DNA of 64,000 bases from Quillaja saponaria (taxonomy: Eukaryota > Streptophyta > Magnoliopsida > Fabales > Quillajaceae). Location: NCBI GenBank assembly GCA_029379385.1, contig CM055607.1, forward strand, positions 14,632,001-14,696,000, written 5' to 3'. The position numbers and the translations under genes are program-made. Each line of letters begins with the position of its first letter. Within the stretch, counting starts at the first letter, position 1. Below, one piece after another: positions 1-20,126 of the stretch. Under the pieces are notes generated by a model that was given only the letters and a program-made list of their open reading frames with translations, made no database searches and was not told the DNA's origin.

Positions 1-1973
1 AGCTGAAGTAGAATATTTGAAATATGAAAAGAAAGGCAAAGTCAGAACAGATACCTTCCCTCCAATTCGGAATAGTTCAGCAAGATCATGAAACTGACCA
101 TGAATATCGCCACAAATTGTCACAGGGCTTTTCACAGGCTGTGGTACAAGAAACATAAAAATTAATTTATGTTTCTATCTTCCAAAAAAAATGGAAATTA
201 AAAGTTGCAGAAAAGTAGTAACATGTGATTAACAGTGGCCTGAGAAGTTCAAGTATAAAAGCAATGTTTAAAAAGGATTCCTAAATGATTCTCAGTATCA
301 GCCTAAAGAGATATTGTCAGGGTAACTAGTTCGAGAGAAGAGAAAACTTTTAACAACCCTTCGTTGTTGATATATCAGAAGAGACTGCCTTTATCCTAAA
401 CATAAAATATCAGGACATTTCTAGAAAAAAATGCAGATTATCATCCTCCACTAATCAAACAATAACTCTCAATGTAGCAATAGAATTATGATATTAATAT
501 ATCAGTGAAAAAAGCAAATCCAGTGTTTTTAGAAAAGCAAAAACATCAATTAGAGGTAATGCAATAAGCTAAAAGGCAAGAACAAAGGGCACCTGGACAT
601 TGCTTTCTTCCATCAATATCTCCTTGGCCTTCTCGCATAAAACTCTAACCTACAGAAAAAGCAACGCAGATAAGAACACAAATTTCCATATGCATTTCTT
701 TTGCACAAGCAACAGGGAGAGGAAGGTGGCAATGGAGGTACCCCTCAACAAAAGGACCTTGACTAACAGAAAACCAACAGTATGTAGTCAAAAGGAAGGA
801 CGGTCTAGGATAAAAAATATATATATGATTTTTCATTTAATAAGCACATTTATTTATTAAAAAAAAAAAAAAGAATGAAAAACTTCAGCGATAGACTACT
901 TTTCCCTGGTAGTAGTTCAAGAACTACCTTGTTTCTTCATGTGAATCTCATGCAACAAAATTATTCATGATATACTTTGTATTATATAATAACGTAACAA
1001 TGCAAACAGAAGATTTCCAAAGGATATAATCTGTTAACTGTCAAACAGATTCCCAATATACAATCATTTAAAGAAGCATCCATATTCCGTACAATATATC
1101 AACCACCATATCTTTTGATTTCACTCCAACTTTAATCTGACGATGGAGCAATGTTCCAATTGAAATGTATGCATTGAATAGAGAGTTAGCTAACACCTAT
1201 TATTTCCTTCTATTTTTTATATAATAAGTAATAAGAGAGTTAGTCAATACCTGTTCCGCCAAATACCAATTAAGCAAGGACTTCTTGTCAGTAAATACAT
1301 ACTGCTACATGGTATGGTACATCAATATTCTGAAGTAAGGGTTTACACAAACATATCCCTGTCCCACTGTAGAAATTCAGACATACTATAACATTCTAAC
1401 CCCAACTCCTCTAAAAAATATAACAGGCCTTTGTAATCCATTCCTCCATTTAAAGCAATAATTCCTTCAGCCTGAGATACTCCTATTCATCATTAATGAA
1501 AATCCCAAAGAATGTGAAACCCATTTGTACCATGTACCTCATAAAAGGCCTTCTTAGTTTTACCAGAAGTTACATAAGATTCATAACCGAAAATAATAAT
1601 TTTTTTTTAATTAGAAACTATTGTTTCTAATACTTTCAGGTCGATTACAATACTTATAACATCTCCGGTCACGATTTCTGTGAAAACAATCATACTTCCG
1701 CATTATTTTCAATTTTTTTGGCTATCATATCCCAATTCGCTACAACATGGTGCATTTCCCCCATACCCCAAAAATTAATTACCAAACAAACGAAAATGCT
1801 AATTCCTATAGTGGATTCTACATTTTCTAAATAACCAAACAGATCCAGATAATTTACGAAAAAAATAAAATTGATAGAACCTGTTGCTCAGAGAGTGGCT
1901 TGCACTGCATGAGCTGGGAGATCTGCTCATCAACATCGGCACTGGATTCTGATGATAATGAATTCACACCCAT
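1..1973 (-). CDS. Serine/threonine protein phosphatase PP2A catalytic subunit (5' part, runs off left edge)
   Basis: Catalytic (C) subunit of protein phosphatase 2A, a metal-dependent Ser/Thr phosphatase that works with A and B subunits in cytosol and nucleus. Three coding exons are visible on the minus strand: 1973-1881 (start [10 protein letters not shown], then [17 protein letters not shown]), 649-593 ([19 protein letters not shown], 19 codons) and 138-55 (28 codons). All three end in phase 0 at GT donors and AG acceptors. Exon 3 holds the GDIHG metal-binding motif (Asp and His ligands) followed by [14 protein letters not shown]. The N-terminus matches the plant PP2A-3/PP2A-4 subgroup as I remember it. 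The rest of the roughly 310-residue protein, including GDYVDRG and GNHE, lies outside the window. No lesion is visible. Intron 1 (650-1880) is about 1.2 kb and AT-rich. The start is chosen because the conserved N-terminus begins there. Confidence 0.95.
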
Positions 1974-2290
1974 CTTGCTCCTTTTCTGGACTGAAACCAG
2001 ATAAAAGGCAACCGAATTATGGATAATCCAAACCCTAGTTTACGTTCCTCTCGTGTCCCTCAGCCTCACACTGCTCAAACTGTACAGACTGTGGAGTGAG
2101 CGAAAGAGAGGAGGAAGAAGTCGAAATTGAGAGGGCGCGTGAAAATGTGTACCGCAGTTGCCTTTTATGGTAGCCAATCAACTTTTTATTTTCCTCGGTT
2201 TTCACTTTTTTTTCGAATCATGTGTAGTAAGAACGACGGAAAAACTTTTTTTAAACCCAATGATATTGGGCCACGTAATCGTCTAACAGA
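1974..2290 (-). promoter_or_regulatory. PP2A leader and proximal promoter
   Basis: Sequence just upstream of the PP2A start codon. It carries a telo-box-like AAACCCTAG at 2030-2038 and a pyrimidine/purine-rich leader near 2090-2130. A site-II-like TGGGCC at 2267-2272 runs into CCACGT, a G-box-like core. Telo-box plus site II is common near plant genes of growth and translation. The transcription start itself is inferred, not seen. Confidence 0.45.
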
Positions 2291-2975
2291 TCATGTAATC
2301 ATGTGTGTGCGTGACCAATCTTCTTCGTTTTCATTTCCCGCGGTAACCATTTTATTGATCAATTTATTATTAACAATCTTATCTATAAGACTATATAGTA
2401 TTGACTTAATTACAGAAGTTTTTGTTTTGTTTTTTGTTTTAACTAATTTTATAAATTTTTATTATTATTTAATCTTTTTATTATTTTTCTATATTAATTT
2501 AAAACTATTAATTTTTTCTATAAAAATAACTATTTATTTTTTTTATTACTAATTCTTCTTAATACTATAAATTTATAATTTTTTAATAATTATATGCCAA
2601 TAATAAGTAAGATTGAATTTATTCATTTTTCTTAAATTTATGAAATTTTTGAAAAAAGATTTCATGAATTAAAAGAAATATAAAGATTATAGTTTTCTAA
2701 TATTGTTGTTTTAACTTTGAATTCAAAGAAAAATTAATTTTTAATAATTATATGTCAATAATAGTCAATATTGAAATTTTCAATTTCTTTTGTGTAATTA
2801 GTCCTAATAATTATAATTTTTTTTAATTCTTCTCAAATTTATGAATTTTTTTTTTTGAAATACTCCAAATTAAAAAATATTAAAAGTAAATTTTGTATGA
2901 TTATAGTATTATTGTTTTGACATTTAATTCTTCTTCCATCTTAAGAACTAAAAAATAATAATTTATGAATTTTTT
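2290..2975. other. AT-rich intergenic DNA, no gene recognised
   Basis: Very AT-rich sequence with low-complexity A/T runs. The only long reading frame (2127-2552) is Phe/Ile/Leu-rich translation of T-rich DNA and is not a credible gene. Confidence 0.6.
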
Positions 2976-3200
2976 TTGTTAGATTTATCTATTTGTTATA
3001 TAAAAGTGGTTATAGTGAAAAAAAAATTATTTTCTTAAGTACCCTTATGAGTTTTTATTATTGCATAAGTATTTTATTAGTTGTTATTTTGCTTCAAATA
3101 GACTATTTACTTTATTTTATGCTTTTACTTCATTCCTAATTTTTCTCTTTTTTAATATTAATAGAATTGCAATGGTTTTATGTAATTCTTTTTAATATTA
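2976..3200 (+). repeat. Helitron-like repeat, copy 1
   Basis: The stretch from 'atttatctatttgttat' through 'cttatgagtttttatta' to 'ttgcttcaaatagac' recurs in inverted orientation near 6600-6760 and in direct orientation near 7205-7400. The relatives have Helitron-like ends, so this is probably an internal fragment of the same family. Its own ends are not clear. A second 5'-end-like stretch ('tttatactatatatagaag') follows at about 3230. Confidence 0.45.
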
Positions 3201-3744
3201 ATAAATCTATAATCTATATAGCTATCTATATCTATATTTATACTATATATAGAAGTGACTTAATGTCATAATTTTTTAATTTTCTAAAATTCCCTTTATA
3301 AAATATTTAACTTTCATTTCTATACTTTTTTAATCCAACTTCTAATTTTTTTAATTTTACATAAATAATTTTTTTAATAGTGATAAAATTGTTACCTATC
3401 TTAATAATAATAAGATTTAAATGATTTGTTTAGTTATAATAATAAATTTTAATATTATGAATTCTAATAATAATAAAATTATTTATATTTAGCAAACTAT
3501 CTATAATTTAACACTATATTAAACTACTCATTTGACATTGTTTATCATAGGATTGTAATTACTTTTATTCTATTTATATTATTAAATTTTAGGAGGGTTA
3601 TCTTCTACATTTGGGTTGGAACTTATTAGGTAGGTTGCGTTTTTAAGTGGGGTGATACAAGAGATTGGATTGGGTTGTCTAATTTTGGGGCAACATATAG
3701 TAATTTCTGCAGAGTTGGTTTACCGATTCTTATTCATGTTAGGG

Positions 3745-3860
3745 TCTGAAAAATCAACACGACCCAATATGTATATAATATTTTCTGTCGAATTAAAAGT
3801 GAAATTTTTGAATCAAGTTGATTGTAGGTTGAATTGGTCGGTCAATTTTTTCAGTTTTTC
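3745..3860 (+). repeat. Dispersed direct repeat, copy 1 (partner at 7980-8100)
   Basis: Both copies share 'gaaaaatcaac(a/c)cg(a/g)cccaa', a diverged middle, a 'ttgaa...aagt' block and a closing 'ttggt(c/t)' stretch. The two lie about 4.2 kb apart in the same orientation and bracket the LTR element and Helitron-like copies. Class unknown; probably pieces of an older transposon. Confidence 0.4.
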
Positions 3861-4408
3861 ATATCTATGATCACTCCTAATTAATGGTGAGCAAGCTGAA
3901 AGGGTAGGTTTTAGGCCTTTGACAACCCGACCCGACCAAGTCTGGTTATTACAATTTTCAACAGAGTCTCCAAATGACTATATTGGTTATCAAAATTATC
4001 AACCGCAAGAAAACTAAAATTTTGCAAGTTGGTTGGTTGATTTTTAAGGTTAAAGAACATATTAAGAGGGAAAGAAAAGTCTGGAAGTTTTACTGGCTGT
4101 ACAAGTGAAAAAAAATGAAAGCAAATATCCAAATCTAATCATCAACTTTCAATTTTACACAGTTAAGAAATTACAGATCTACATTTAAGGATTACTCACC
4201 TTAATAATTCTATAAAAAAAATTACAAATTAATGATGAGTAGTAAACAACAAAGCAATGGTTATTTTAGTGATTAACGCAATTAAAAAAATTACAGATCT
4301 ACATAACTACAAAATCATCGAAAATTACCAAATTTTCAAAAGCTAGTAAATCATCAAAATCAAGTGAAGCATTTAAAGAGATGGAGAAACAACCTATCAA
4401 TTGTAAAG

Positions 4409-6112
4409 AATGAGATCATTTACAAGTCAAAGTTGGGATAAAGGGTAGAATTGTAAGATAAAAACTGAAGAGCTATAATTAAGGTATTTTTAAGAATTTA
4501 GTGTTGCTTGTCAATATATATAAGATTTATCATTCATTGTATCATATTATGCAGAAATTTAATCAAATTGACTAAGCCATTGTCTTCATTTCTTCCCATA
4601 ACTCACTACTCTAGTTTGGGGTTTCTTAAAATGACCTATAATAGTGGTATCAGCGCATGGTCCTGGCACCATAGCTCCTTAGGTCCTTCCTTCTTCCATC
4701 TATTTTATTGTCTTTCTTCTTGATCTCTTTATGAACTCATCCATAATCATTGAGTTGCTAAGCAATTAATTAGGGCTTACTTAAAAATCCAAACCAAACT
4801 CCTATTTCTTACTCGTCTTGTCCATCCTTCTTGTTTTTCTCGTACAATAATGGCAACTTATTCATAACAAGGGCACTAATTACAATAATTTATCCTTAAA
4901 AAATTGAATGATATGATCAAGAACCTTCGAGCTTCAAAACAAGTCAATATACATAAGAAACAATGGGTCAAGAATTTAAGAAACAAGAAAAATCATGGCT
5001 GAGCCTCAAAATATACAACAAAAAGATGATTTCTTAGATTATAGAAATCAACCTGACCTAGTTTCTCACAATATAACCTAGTAGGCAACTCATTGTTGGT
5101 AAATCATTTCCCTTTGATCATTTTTGTTATAACCCATCCAAAATGTTACTCTTTTCTAGTATATACTTTGATGAAAAAAATGCTTAAAGGTTTAAGTGTA
5201 TCGAGCAACAAGGAATATAATCCCACCCATTTTTATGATTGCAAAAATAAACACGAGTATACTTGTGGTTTTGGATGATGAATGGTTATATGTTCAAGAA
5301 CCTGTGGATGAAGAATGTTTTGGGTTCAATAAATTAATTAAAAATGATGAAATCTTGATGGTAGTGGATCATGGTGTTAAATTTACGAAATAATTAACAA
5401 ATAGTGAAACTTTGTATGAATTCTTGAAGGAAAATGATGAAGTTACATCTTATGCAATGCATAATGGTTATGAAAAATTGCACTTTCTAACTTTAGATTT
5501 CAAATTGGATTCCATGAAAAGTGTCTACAATGGAGTCCATCAATCAGTTAGTTTATTTGTTGAAAAAATGGTATAACAAGAGGCCTTTGATGTTTGGGTT
5601 TTAAAACTATAATGATGTGGGCCATTACAAATGTAGCACAATAGAAGGTAAAGATGAGGCCTAGATCATTCCAATAGAAGCTACAACACCAAGCCATGAA
5701 ACTATATTCATGGTTGCTTTTCAATTCCAATTACCTATTTCTACATAAGTGTTCATGCCTATTTCATCTTGCTTCTATGTTAGTTTTGGTTTCCTTGCCA
5801 AATCCTTGAGGACAAGGATTTCTTGAGAAATAGGAATTGATATAGATCAAAATTGGAATGAAGGGTAGAGTTGTAAGATGAGGACTGATGAGCTGAAATT
5901 AAGGTGTTTTTAGGAATTTAGTCTTACTTATCAGCTTATAAAAGACTTATCCCACAATGTAACATTATTATGTAGAATTGAAATTGGGTAAGCCATTGTC
6001 TTCCTTTCTTTTTCTTCTCTCCCTATGTGAATCCAAAAATCCACCTTAAGGTTGAGGGATGTTCCATAACTTGCTACTCTAGTTTTGGGTTTCTTAGATT
6101 GACTTGTAATAA
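4409..6112 (+). mobile_element. Degraded short LTR retrotransposon (non-autonomous)
   Basis: Two diverged direct repeats are visible, LTR1 about 4409-4643 and LTR2 about 5838-6112. They share blocks such as 'aagggtaga(a/g)ttgtaag', 'taagccattgtcttc' and 'ctactctagtt...gggtttctta'. Directly after LTR1 is TGGTATCAGCGCA at 4645-4657, close to the plant initiator-Met-tRNA primer-binding site. Before LTR2 is 'ccttgaggacaaggatttc', like the region before the polypurine tract of gypsy-type elements. The 1.2-kb interior has only short broken frames (for example 5196-5393) with no gag or pol domain I recognise. LTR divergence and indels indicate an old insertion. Confidence 0.65.
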
Positions 6113-6215
6113 CCACTGAAATAGTTGAAGAGAGGGATAGGAGCCCTCTTTGACGTATGAATTAGAAAAATGTTTATTTTGGTAGGGTTTATCTTTCTCA
6201 AGCTTTTAGTTATTA

Positions 6216-6840
6216 CTAGTTTTTATTGCACACGCGTTACACTTAAATCGTGTTTATAATATATGAATATATGTTCATCAATAATAGTTATACATATCAA
6301 GAAATTATAGTTAGTAAAAAATATTATACATGTTCATTACATCAATAAATAGATTTATCCAATAAAAAAAATTAATTCATAATATAAACATTTAAAAAAA
6401 ATTAAATATGAATAAATAATTAACACAACAATATTATAATCATAAAACTATACTCTTAATATTCCTTTTAATTCATAACTTTTTTTACAAATTTTAATTT
6501 ATACTATTATAATTATTAAATAAATAAAGAATTAGGACAAAAAAAATATCAATACTTATAACACAATTGCAATTTTATTAATATTAAAATGGGAAAAAAA
6601 TTAGGAAACAAGTAAAAAAAATAAACTAGTTTATTCGAAGTAAAATAACTATTAAAAAATATTTATATAATAGTAAAAACTCATAAGAGTATTTAAGAAA
6701 ATAATTTTTTTTCACTAAACCATTTTTATATTCATATACAAATAGATAAATTTAACAAAAAAATTAAACTCATAAGTTTATTTATATTTTTTAATTCTTA
6801 AGAGGGAAGAAAAATTAAAAATCAAAACACCAACACTATA
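6216..6840 (-). mobile_element. Helitron-like element, minus strand, 3' end visible (copy 2)
   Basis: On the minus strand the sequence ends ...AAAAACTAG followed by T (CTAG at 6219-6216), the CTRR|T end typical of plant Helitrons. A short CACG...CGTG inverted pair lies just before it, in the interval 6231-6254. The body (about 6600-6780) is an inverted copy of the repeat at 2976-3200. The 5' end cannot be placed. No Rep/helicase ORF is present, so it is non-autonomous. Confidence 0.5.
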
Positions 6841-7172
6841 ATCATGAAAACTATAGCTCTTAATTGTAAAATATTAAATTAATTAAAATAAATATTATGA
6901 ATTAAAATAAATATCAAGTGTATAAGTTTTATGATTAAAATATTAATATTTAATTTTCTTTCCATTTTAAAATTTTTAAAAAGTTATATGTTTATATTAT
7001 AAATTAAATCTTTTAATGGATTTATCTATTTGTTTAATGTCATTAACATGAAGTATTATTTTTTATTAATTATAATTTCTTGATATGTACATCTATTATT
7101 AATGAGCATAAATATATATATAATAAACACAATTTACTTGCAATGTGTGCGTCACAAAAGATAGTATATATA

Positions 7173-7844
7173 TCTATACTATATTTAAAGAGCCTTGGAG
7201 GCATAAATTTTTGATTTTCTTTTATATTCTTATGAGTTTGTATTATTACATAGTTATTTTTAGTTATTATTTTGCTTCAAATAGATTACTATGTTTTTCC
7301 TTTTTATTTTTTTTCTCTATTTTAATATCAACAGAATTGTAATTATTTTAGGACTATTGATTTCTAATTTACTAATTCTTCTCAATTTTAATAAATCTAT
7401 AATTTTTCAATAATTATATGTCAATAGAAATTAAAATTGAATTTCTGATTTTAATATTTAATAAGTAACTAATAATGTTAAATTTTTTTAATTCTTCTCA
7501 AATTTAGAAATTAAAAATTTAAAAATTATTATGAATTAAAATAAATATTAAGAGTATAGCTTTCATGATTATAAAATTGTTGTTTAACTTTTATATCATA
7601 AAAAATTATGTGTTAATATTTGTTTAACTTAATATTTGTTAATAAGTAACTAATAATGTTAAATTTTTTTAGCTCTTCTCAAATTTAAAAATTATTATGA
7701 ATTAAAATAAAAATTAAGAGTATAGCTTTTATAATTAAAAAATTGTTGTTTAGCTTTTATATATCATAAAAAAATTATATATTTTTTTAATATTATATTT
7801 AATTTTTGTTTAATAAAAGTAACGCCTATGTTACAAACAATTAG
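7173..7844 (+). mobile_element. Non-autonomous Helitron-like element (copy 3)
   Basis: Starts TCTATACTATATTTAAAGAG after an A and ends with the hairpin GTAAC-GCCTAT-GTTAC (7819-7834), ten bases before TTAG (7841-7844) and a following T. The A|TC...(C/T)TAG|T layout fits Helitron insertion between A and T, although the last bases are TTAG, not CTRR. The body shares blocks with copies 1 and 2 ('cttatgagttt', 'ttgcttcaaatag'). A partial internal duplication is visible ('taagtaactaataatgtt' near 7455 and 7645). No ORF. Confidence 0.55.
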
Positions 7845-8590
7845 TATATAAAATAAATATAAAAAATTGTTAGTTTAATCTTGGGCCAGAGTTTTTGGGC
7901 TTACATTTACTGCATAAAAGTAATGGGCCTATGTATAAAATCCAAATTTACTAATATGTATAAGATTTTGGTCGGATTAATTATTAACCCGAGAAATCAA
8001 CCCGGCCCAATAATGTTTCAAAAAATATCACCTGACTTTAAATTAAAAATTTTGAAATAAGTCAGATTCGGTTGACAACAATTGGTTAAATTTTCGATTA
8101 TTCGAGCAAATGCTCAACCCTAATCCTCATAGGGTGTGATGAAAACATTGGGATTTGGGGCACGTGTGTTCCCTCATCCACCTCAAAACTTTTAACTTTT
8201 TAATTTTGTGATGATGATGAAAAGATTCTCAACAATATAATTCCATCTTTTTAGAAAATAGAAATAGTAATAATTAGAATCAACAATCACCGTAAATCCA
8301 ACAATCACTTTACCCGGAAATTTAAGCTCATAAATAATTATCGCAATCATTATTGTAATCCAAAATGAAAACCATCATAATTATTGTTTAAGTATTTAGA
8401 ATATTACGGCCCGAGTCCAGGCCAGGCGAGGGACACACGCAAGTGATTGGATTTTAGATATTTTTCTCTCTGTTTGGTCACGAGGAAAATAAAAAGAAGA
8501 GTTCTAATTCGGCAGGAAAAATCTCTTTTGACAAAGGAAAGAAAGAGCGATATTCTCGCTTGGTGTCCGACCCGATTTCGAATTTCATTT
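7845..8590 (+). promoter_or_regulatory. Upstream region of the helicase gene
   Basis: Three site-II-like hexamers, TGGGCC (7882-7887), TGGGCT (7896-7901) and TGGGCC (7924-7929), lie within 50 bp. The second copy of the 3745-3860 repeat follows at 7980-8100. Pyrimidine-rich leader-like sequence begins near 8590. A regulatory role is inference; the motifs sit far upstream of the likely leader. Confidence 0.3.
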
Positions 8591-9166
8591 TGATGCAATT
8601 TCTTCACAGCTTGCTTCTTCTTCCAGAGGTTGCTCCTTGATTGTTTTGTTGCTTATAGTTTTGCTCTATCGGTCTCTCTCTGACTCTGTCTATCTAGCTT
8701 AGTGGTATACAGGTTTTTATTTTAATTGGAGTTTTTCTTTTTTAATCTTTAATATGATGTTTGATTGCATTGCATGCAATTTGTTTTTGTTACAAATCCG
8801 TTTTGGTCGTTGTAACGTCAAATCTTCTTTCTATGGCGTAATTCTTAATATCTGCGATTTTTGTTTCTATGATCTATTTGCTTGTAGATTGTAGTTCTTG
8901 ACAATTTTGATGTTGCAATGAGTTTATGGCCATTTATTTTTATCTTCTATAGTGTTATGGGTTAATTTGTTTTTCTGTTCTCTATTTTTTTCTTTTTTTC
9001 TTTTTTTCTTTTCATAGAATCTTTGCTATAGTGATGATTATTAGTTCTCCATTAGTTTCATTTATTGAACACTCGCATGTTTCTTATTTGGCTTTCACAT
9101 TTGTTGTGTTTAGCTTAATTTTACTGGTACAATGATTGATCAGGGTTGTGATCCAAGTTATTATCC

Positions 9167-17179
<8,013 letters not shown>

Positions 17180-17834
17180 TTTCCTATCAATTACTTGGCC
17201 ATTCTTTTTCGCTCTGTATGTAAATTTCAGAATTCAGTGATATTCTTCGTTTCTACCTGTATCTGAGTTCGTTCCGTTACTTGTACAGGAATTCATATCA
17301 AATTTTGTGGAGATCGATAGGTTTTCTGTGAGTGTTGAGTACTGGAAAAGTGACCGTGGCTAGGGTTTGCAGGTTTAGCCGCTAACAGTTGAGTATTATT
17401 AGAACATTTGATAGGGTGAATAATCTATATGGAATAGCTGACAATCTGTGTAGAATCTTATGGTCCGAGGACATACAAATCTACTCATCCTAACTATCAT
17501 TCAATTTAAGCAGACTCAGTCTCCTCAAAAGTGTCATAAATATCATCCCCACAAACAACATCTCAACCAAACACCCTTTATCAGTGCAGGGTACAGCCAG
17601 TTACACTATTAAAGTAAGTTTAAAAAGGAAATTTTGCTTGTTCTTTGCTTTAATAACTCATACTAACCTTAAAAGGCTGGAGCAACTGAGCGATTCCGTT
17701 GTGGCCACCCTTTCTCTCTAATTAACTCTTAATAGAGAACTCAGTTTGAAATTTAATGTTAATTTTCTACATTTGCTAGCAATCAAGGCCTAACACTCTG
17801 AGCGATTCCAATGTGGCCACTCTTTCTTTGAAAA
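17180..17834. other. Helicase 3' flank
   Basis: 3' untranslated and intergenic sequence. Near its end, 'gagcgattcc(gt/aa)tgtggccac(c/t)ctttct' occurs twice, at 17690-17717 and 17799-17826, just before the LINE tail. No gene recognised. Confidence 0.5.
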
Positions 17835-18391
17835 TTGGATGTGGTACTAACACTCTGGCAGTGTTTTGGGGCCTCGACCAGGGCCTTCTCCTTGCCATTA
17901 AGAACGGGATTTGTTTTGTTTTTTGGTAAGAAAGGGATTGAGAGACTTGATACTGAGATCGATCTATTCAAGGAGAAAAATCGTCTTAACTGTTACAGTA
18001 CTCTTATAATCGATTGCAGCCGGTTCATGAATCTTTTTCAGAAGGTGACAATTAATCATGTTTTTTGTGAGGCATACATGTGTGTTGATGGCTTGACAAA
18101 ATTTGGAGTTTCAATTACTCAAGGGCATTCCTTGCTATTTTTTGGTCCAGTACTTGCGTGCATTGCTTCTCATTTCGTAGCTGATGTTTGGGAAACAAGT
18201 TTCCCGAGACTGATTTCTATATCTACTTTTTTGGTCCAGTACTTGCGTGCATTGCTTCTCACTTCATAGCTGATGTTTGGGAAACAAGTTTCCCGAGACT
18301 GATTTCTAGATCTACCGCTTAGTTTTGTATGAACTCTATTTTAATTATTGAAATTTAATTCCTTTTAAACCCAAAAAAAAAAAAAAAAAAA
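17835..18391 (+). pseudogene. L1-type LINE 3' end: RNase H-like domain relic with poly(A) tail
   Basis: The frame 17835-18269 reads GIERLDTEID, then STLIIDCSRFMNLFQKVTIN, HVFCEAYMCVDGLTKFG and ADVWETSFPR. These match the end of the RNase H-like (RVT_3) domain of plant L1-type LINEs (pattern DC...L...V.HV.REAN..AD.LA). It is followed by AT-rich 3' sequence and an uninterrupted A tract at about 18372-18390, so the insertion is in sense. The copy is 5'-truncated. An internal 89-bp duplication repeats the last codons. Confidence 0.7.
18141..18318 (+). repeat. 89-bp tandem duplication inside the LINE relic
   Basis: Unit 1 is 18141-18229 and unit 2 is 18230-18318. Both begin 'tttggtccagtacttgcg' and include 'gggaaacaagtttcccgag'. 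Only a few substitutions separate them. Confidence 0.9.
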
Positions 18392-20126
18392 ACCCTTGTA
18401 CCTATAACTAGCTAGCAGGGAGATTTTCCTAAATAGGATGCCAGATATGAATGATCTGTGTATTCAGATTTTTTTTCTGGACTGCTCTGTCAAAAGTTGG
18501 AATGTCCTAATTCCTAAATAATAAATTGATTGAAAAAAACAAAGAAATAGTAGCCAACATCCTCTCTTACTGCACTGCTACACACACACGAGTACTCTGA
18601 CCTTCTGCTTTGCTCACTGCTGCCATTTTAAGATCTTTTTTGGGAATGAATCACACGCAAGTGTTTTAAAGCTTTAATATTTTTGTCTACTTCTCTTTCA
18701 GTATCATTACTGTGTAAAAAGATATATATTATGAGATGTCCCTGTTGATAGGACTTCACAAATGTTATTGTCTTGTTTTAAAGCTTTAATTTCTGATTTA
18801 TATTATTTCCATGCTTAATTTAGTCTGTAAGCTGTAATCTGAATCTAACGGACAGAAGCTGTCTCTGCTGCATGTTCCATGCAGATTCAGATACTCTATC
18901 AGACGTGAAAAACATAACCATCCCCATTACTGTCAACATTGGAGTTCTAATTACGATCCTCTTCCTTCCCCATTTCAGCATTTCTAGCTGTGCTACAGTA
19001 GCAGCTACACTTATAATTATATATATATTGTAGAGAATAGTTGTTTGGACGGATCACTTATGAGTTTGACCAAAACTGCAGTGAACAGTGATCAGTCTCA
19101 TCAGCCTTTACTCCTCCACATCTATATATAGATATATGTATATATATATAATATTTATGTAGTACTTGGGTAAGTAGCTAGACACAACTCACGAACTGGT
19201 GGAGTATATAATCTTTTTGTGCAATGCATATTATATGTGTAAGGGTTAGTGGTTGAGGAGGATAGAGTGGATATGGAAGGGGAAAGCATGGAAATTAGAT
19301 GGGGTGAAAGAAATTTGCTACTGTACACTGTGTACAGAAGCAATTAGATAGCAAATATTTTGGCATACATGGGAAAGTCCAGGCAAAATTGTTGTTCATC
19401 TTAAGTATGATCTTATCCTTTTGTAATTTTCTCTCTCCTTTTCTCTTTTCTCTTCTTCTCCTTTTCTTCTTGTGAATTTAATGTTCATGACTTCATGTAG
19501 TGTAAGACTCTTGTGCCACTTTTTGTAATTGTTATATTAAAAGTCAGCAGTTTAATGCTTGTATTTGTGAGCATCTTCTTGTAATTTAATGGTTTATATA
19601 TGTGAACCTCTTTCTCTTATTCTTAGGTGAAATATGCAGACACCCCTTTATCTATTTTCTTTGTTCAATTTAGATAAAAACAGTATTCCCTCTCTAATAT
19701 TAATTAACAATATTTGCTTCAAATGACCCATTTCCATTCATGTGATTCAAATAGATAATGGTAAAACCCAAACACAATTAATGTAATTGAAGATGATGTT
19801 TATCTATGACTGAGATCTCCAAATACAAATAACCAACAAATCAAAAAAATTATCCTAAAATGACCCATTCCATTAATCTATGATATTCTAATGTTAATTC
19901 GAATTTCGAGACATCTTTGTTAGGATGAGATTGAATAAGTAAGAAAAATAAAGGACACAATTGAAAAATTCAAAGTTGAAAACTGCCTGTTTATCTGAGA
20001 ACGAAAATGTAAACTTGACCAAAAATAAGGACATAACTAAAATATCTCCCCATTTATGAAAAGCTGGCCAAAAACCTGGGGAGTTGGGATCCGATTCCAG
20101 ACAGAAACCTCGTCTCTCAGTCGAGA
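18392..20126. other. Intergenic region before the F-box gene
   Basis: No coding gene recognised. Small hairpin CTGCATG-ttc-CATGCAG at 18868-18884. AT-dinucleotide runs near 19020 and 19120-19150. A 3'-end-like TC-rich stretch at 19430-19480. An unrecognised noncoding transcript is possible, but nothing here proves one. Confidence 0.4.

Noticed and set aside
2127..2552. 141-codon frame
   Set aside because: Mostly Phe/Leu/Ile from T-rich DNA, overlapping the PP2A promoter; no recognisable domain.
18868..18884. Short hairpin as a microRNA precursor
   Set aside because: Stem of only 7 bp with a 3-base loop, and no known plant miRNA sequence; too small.
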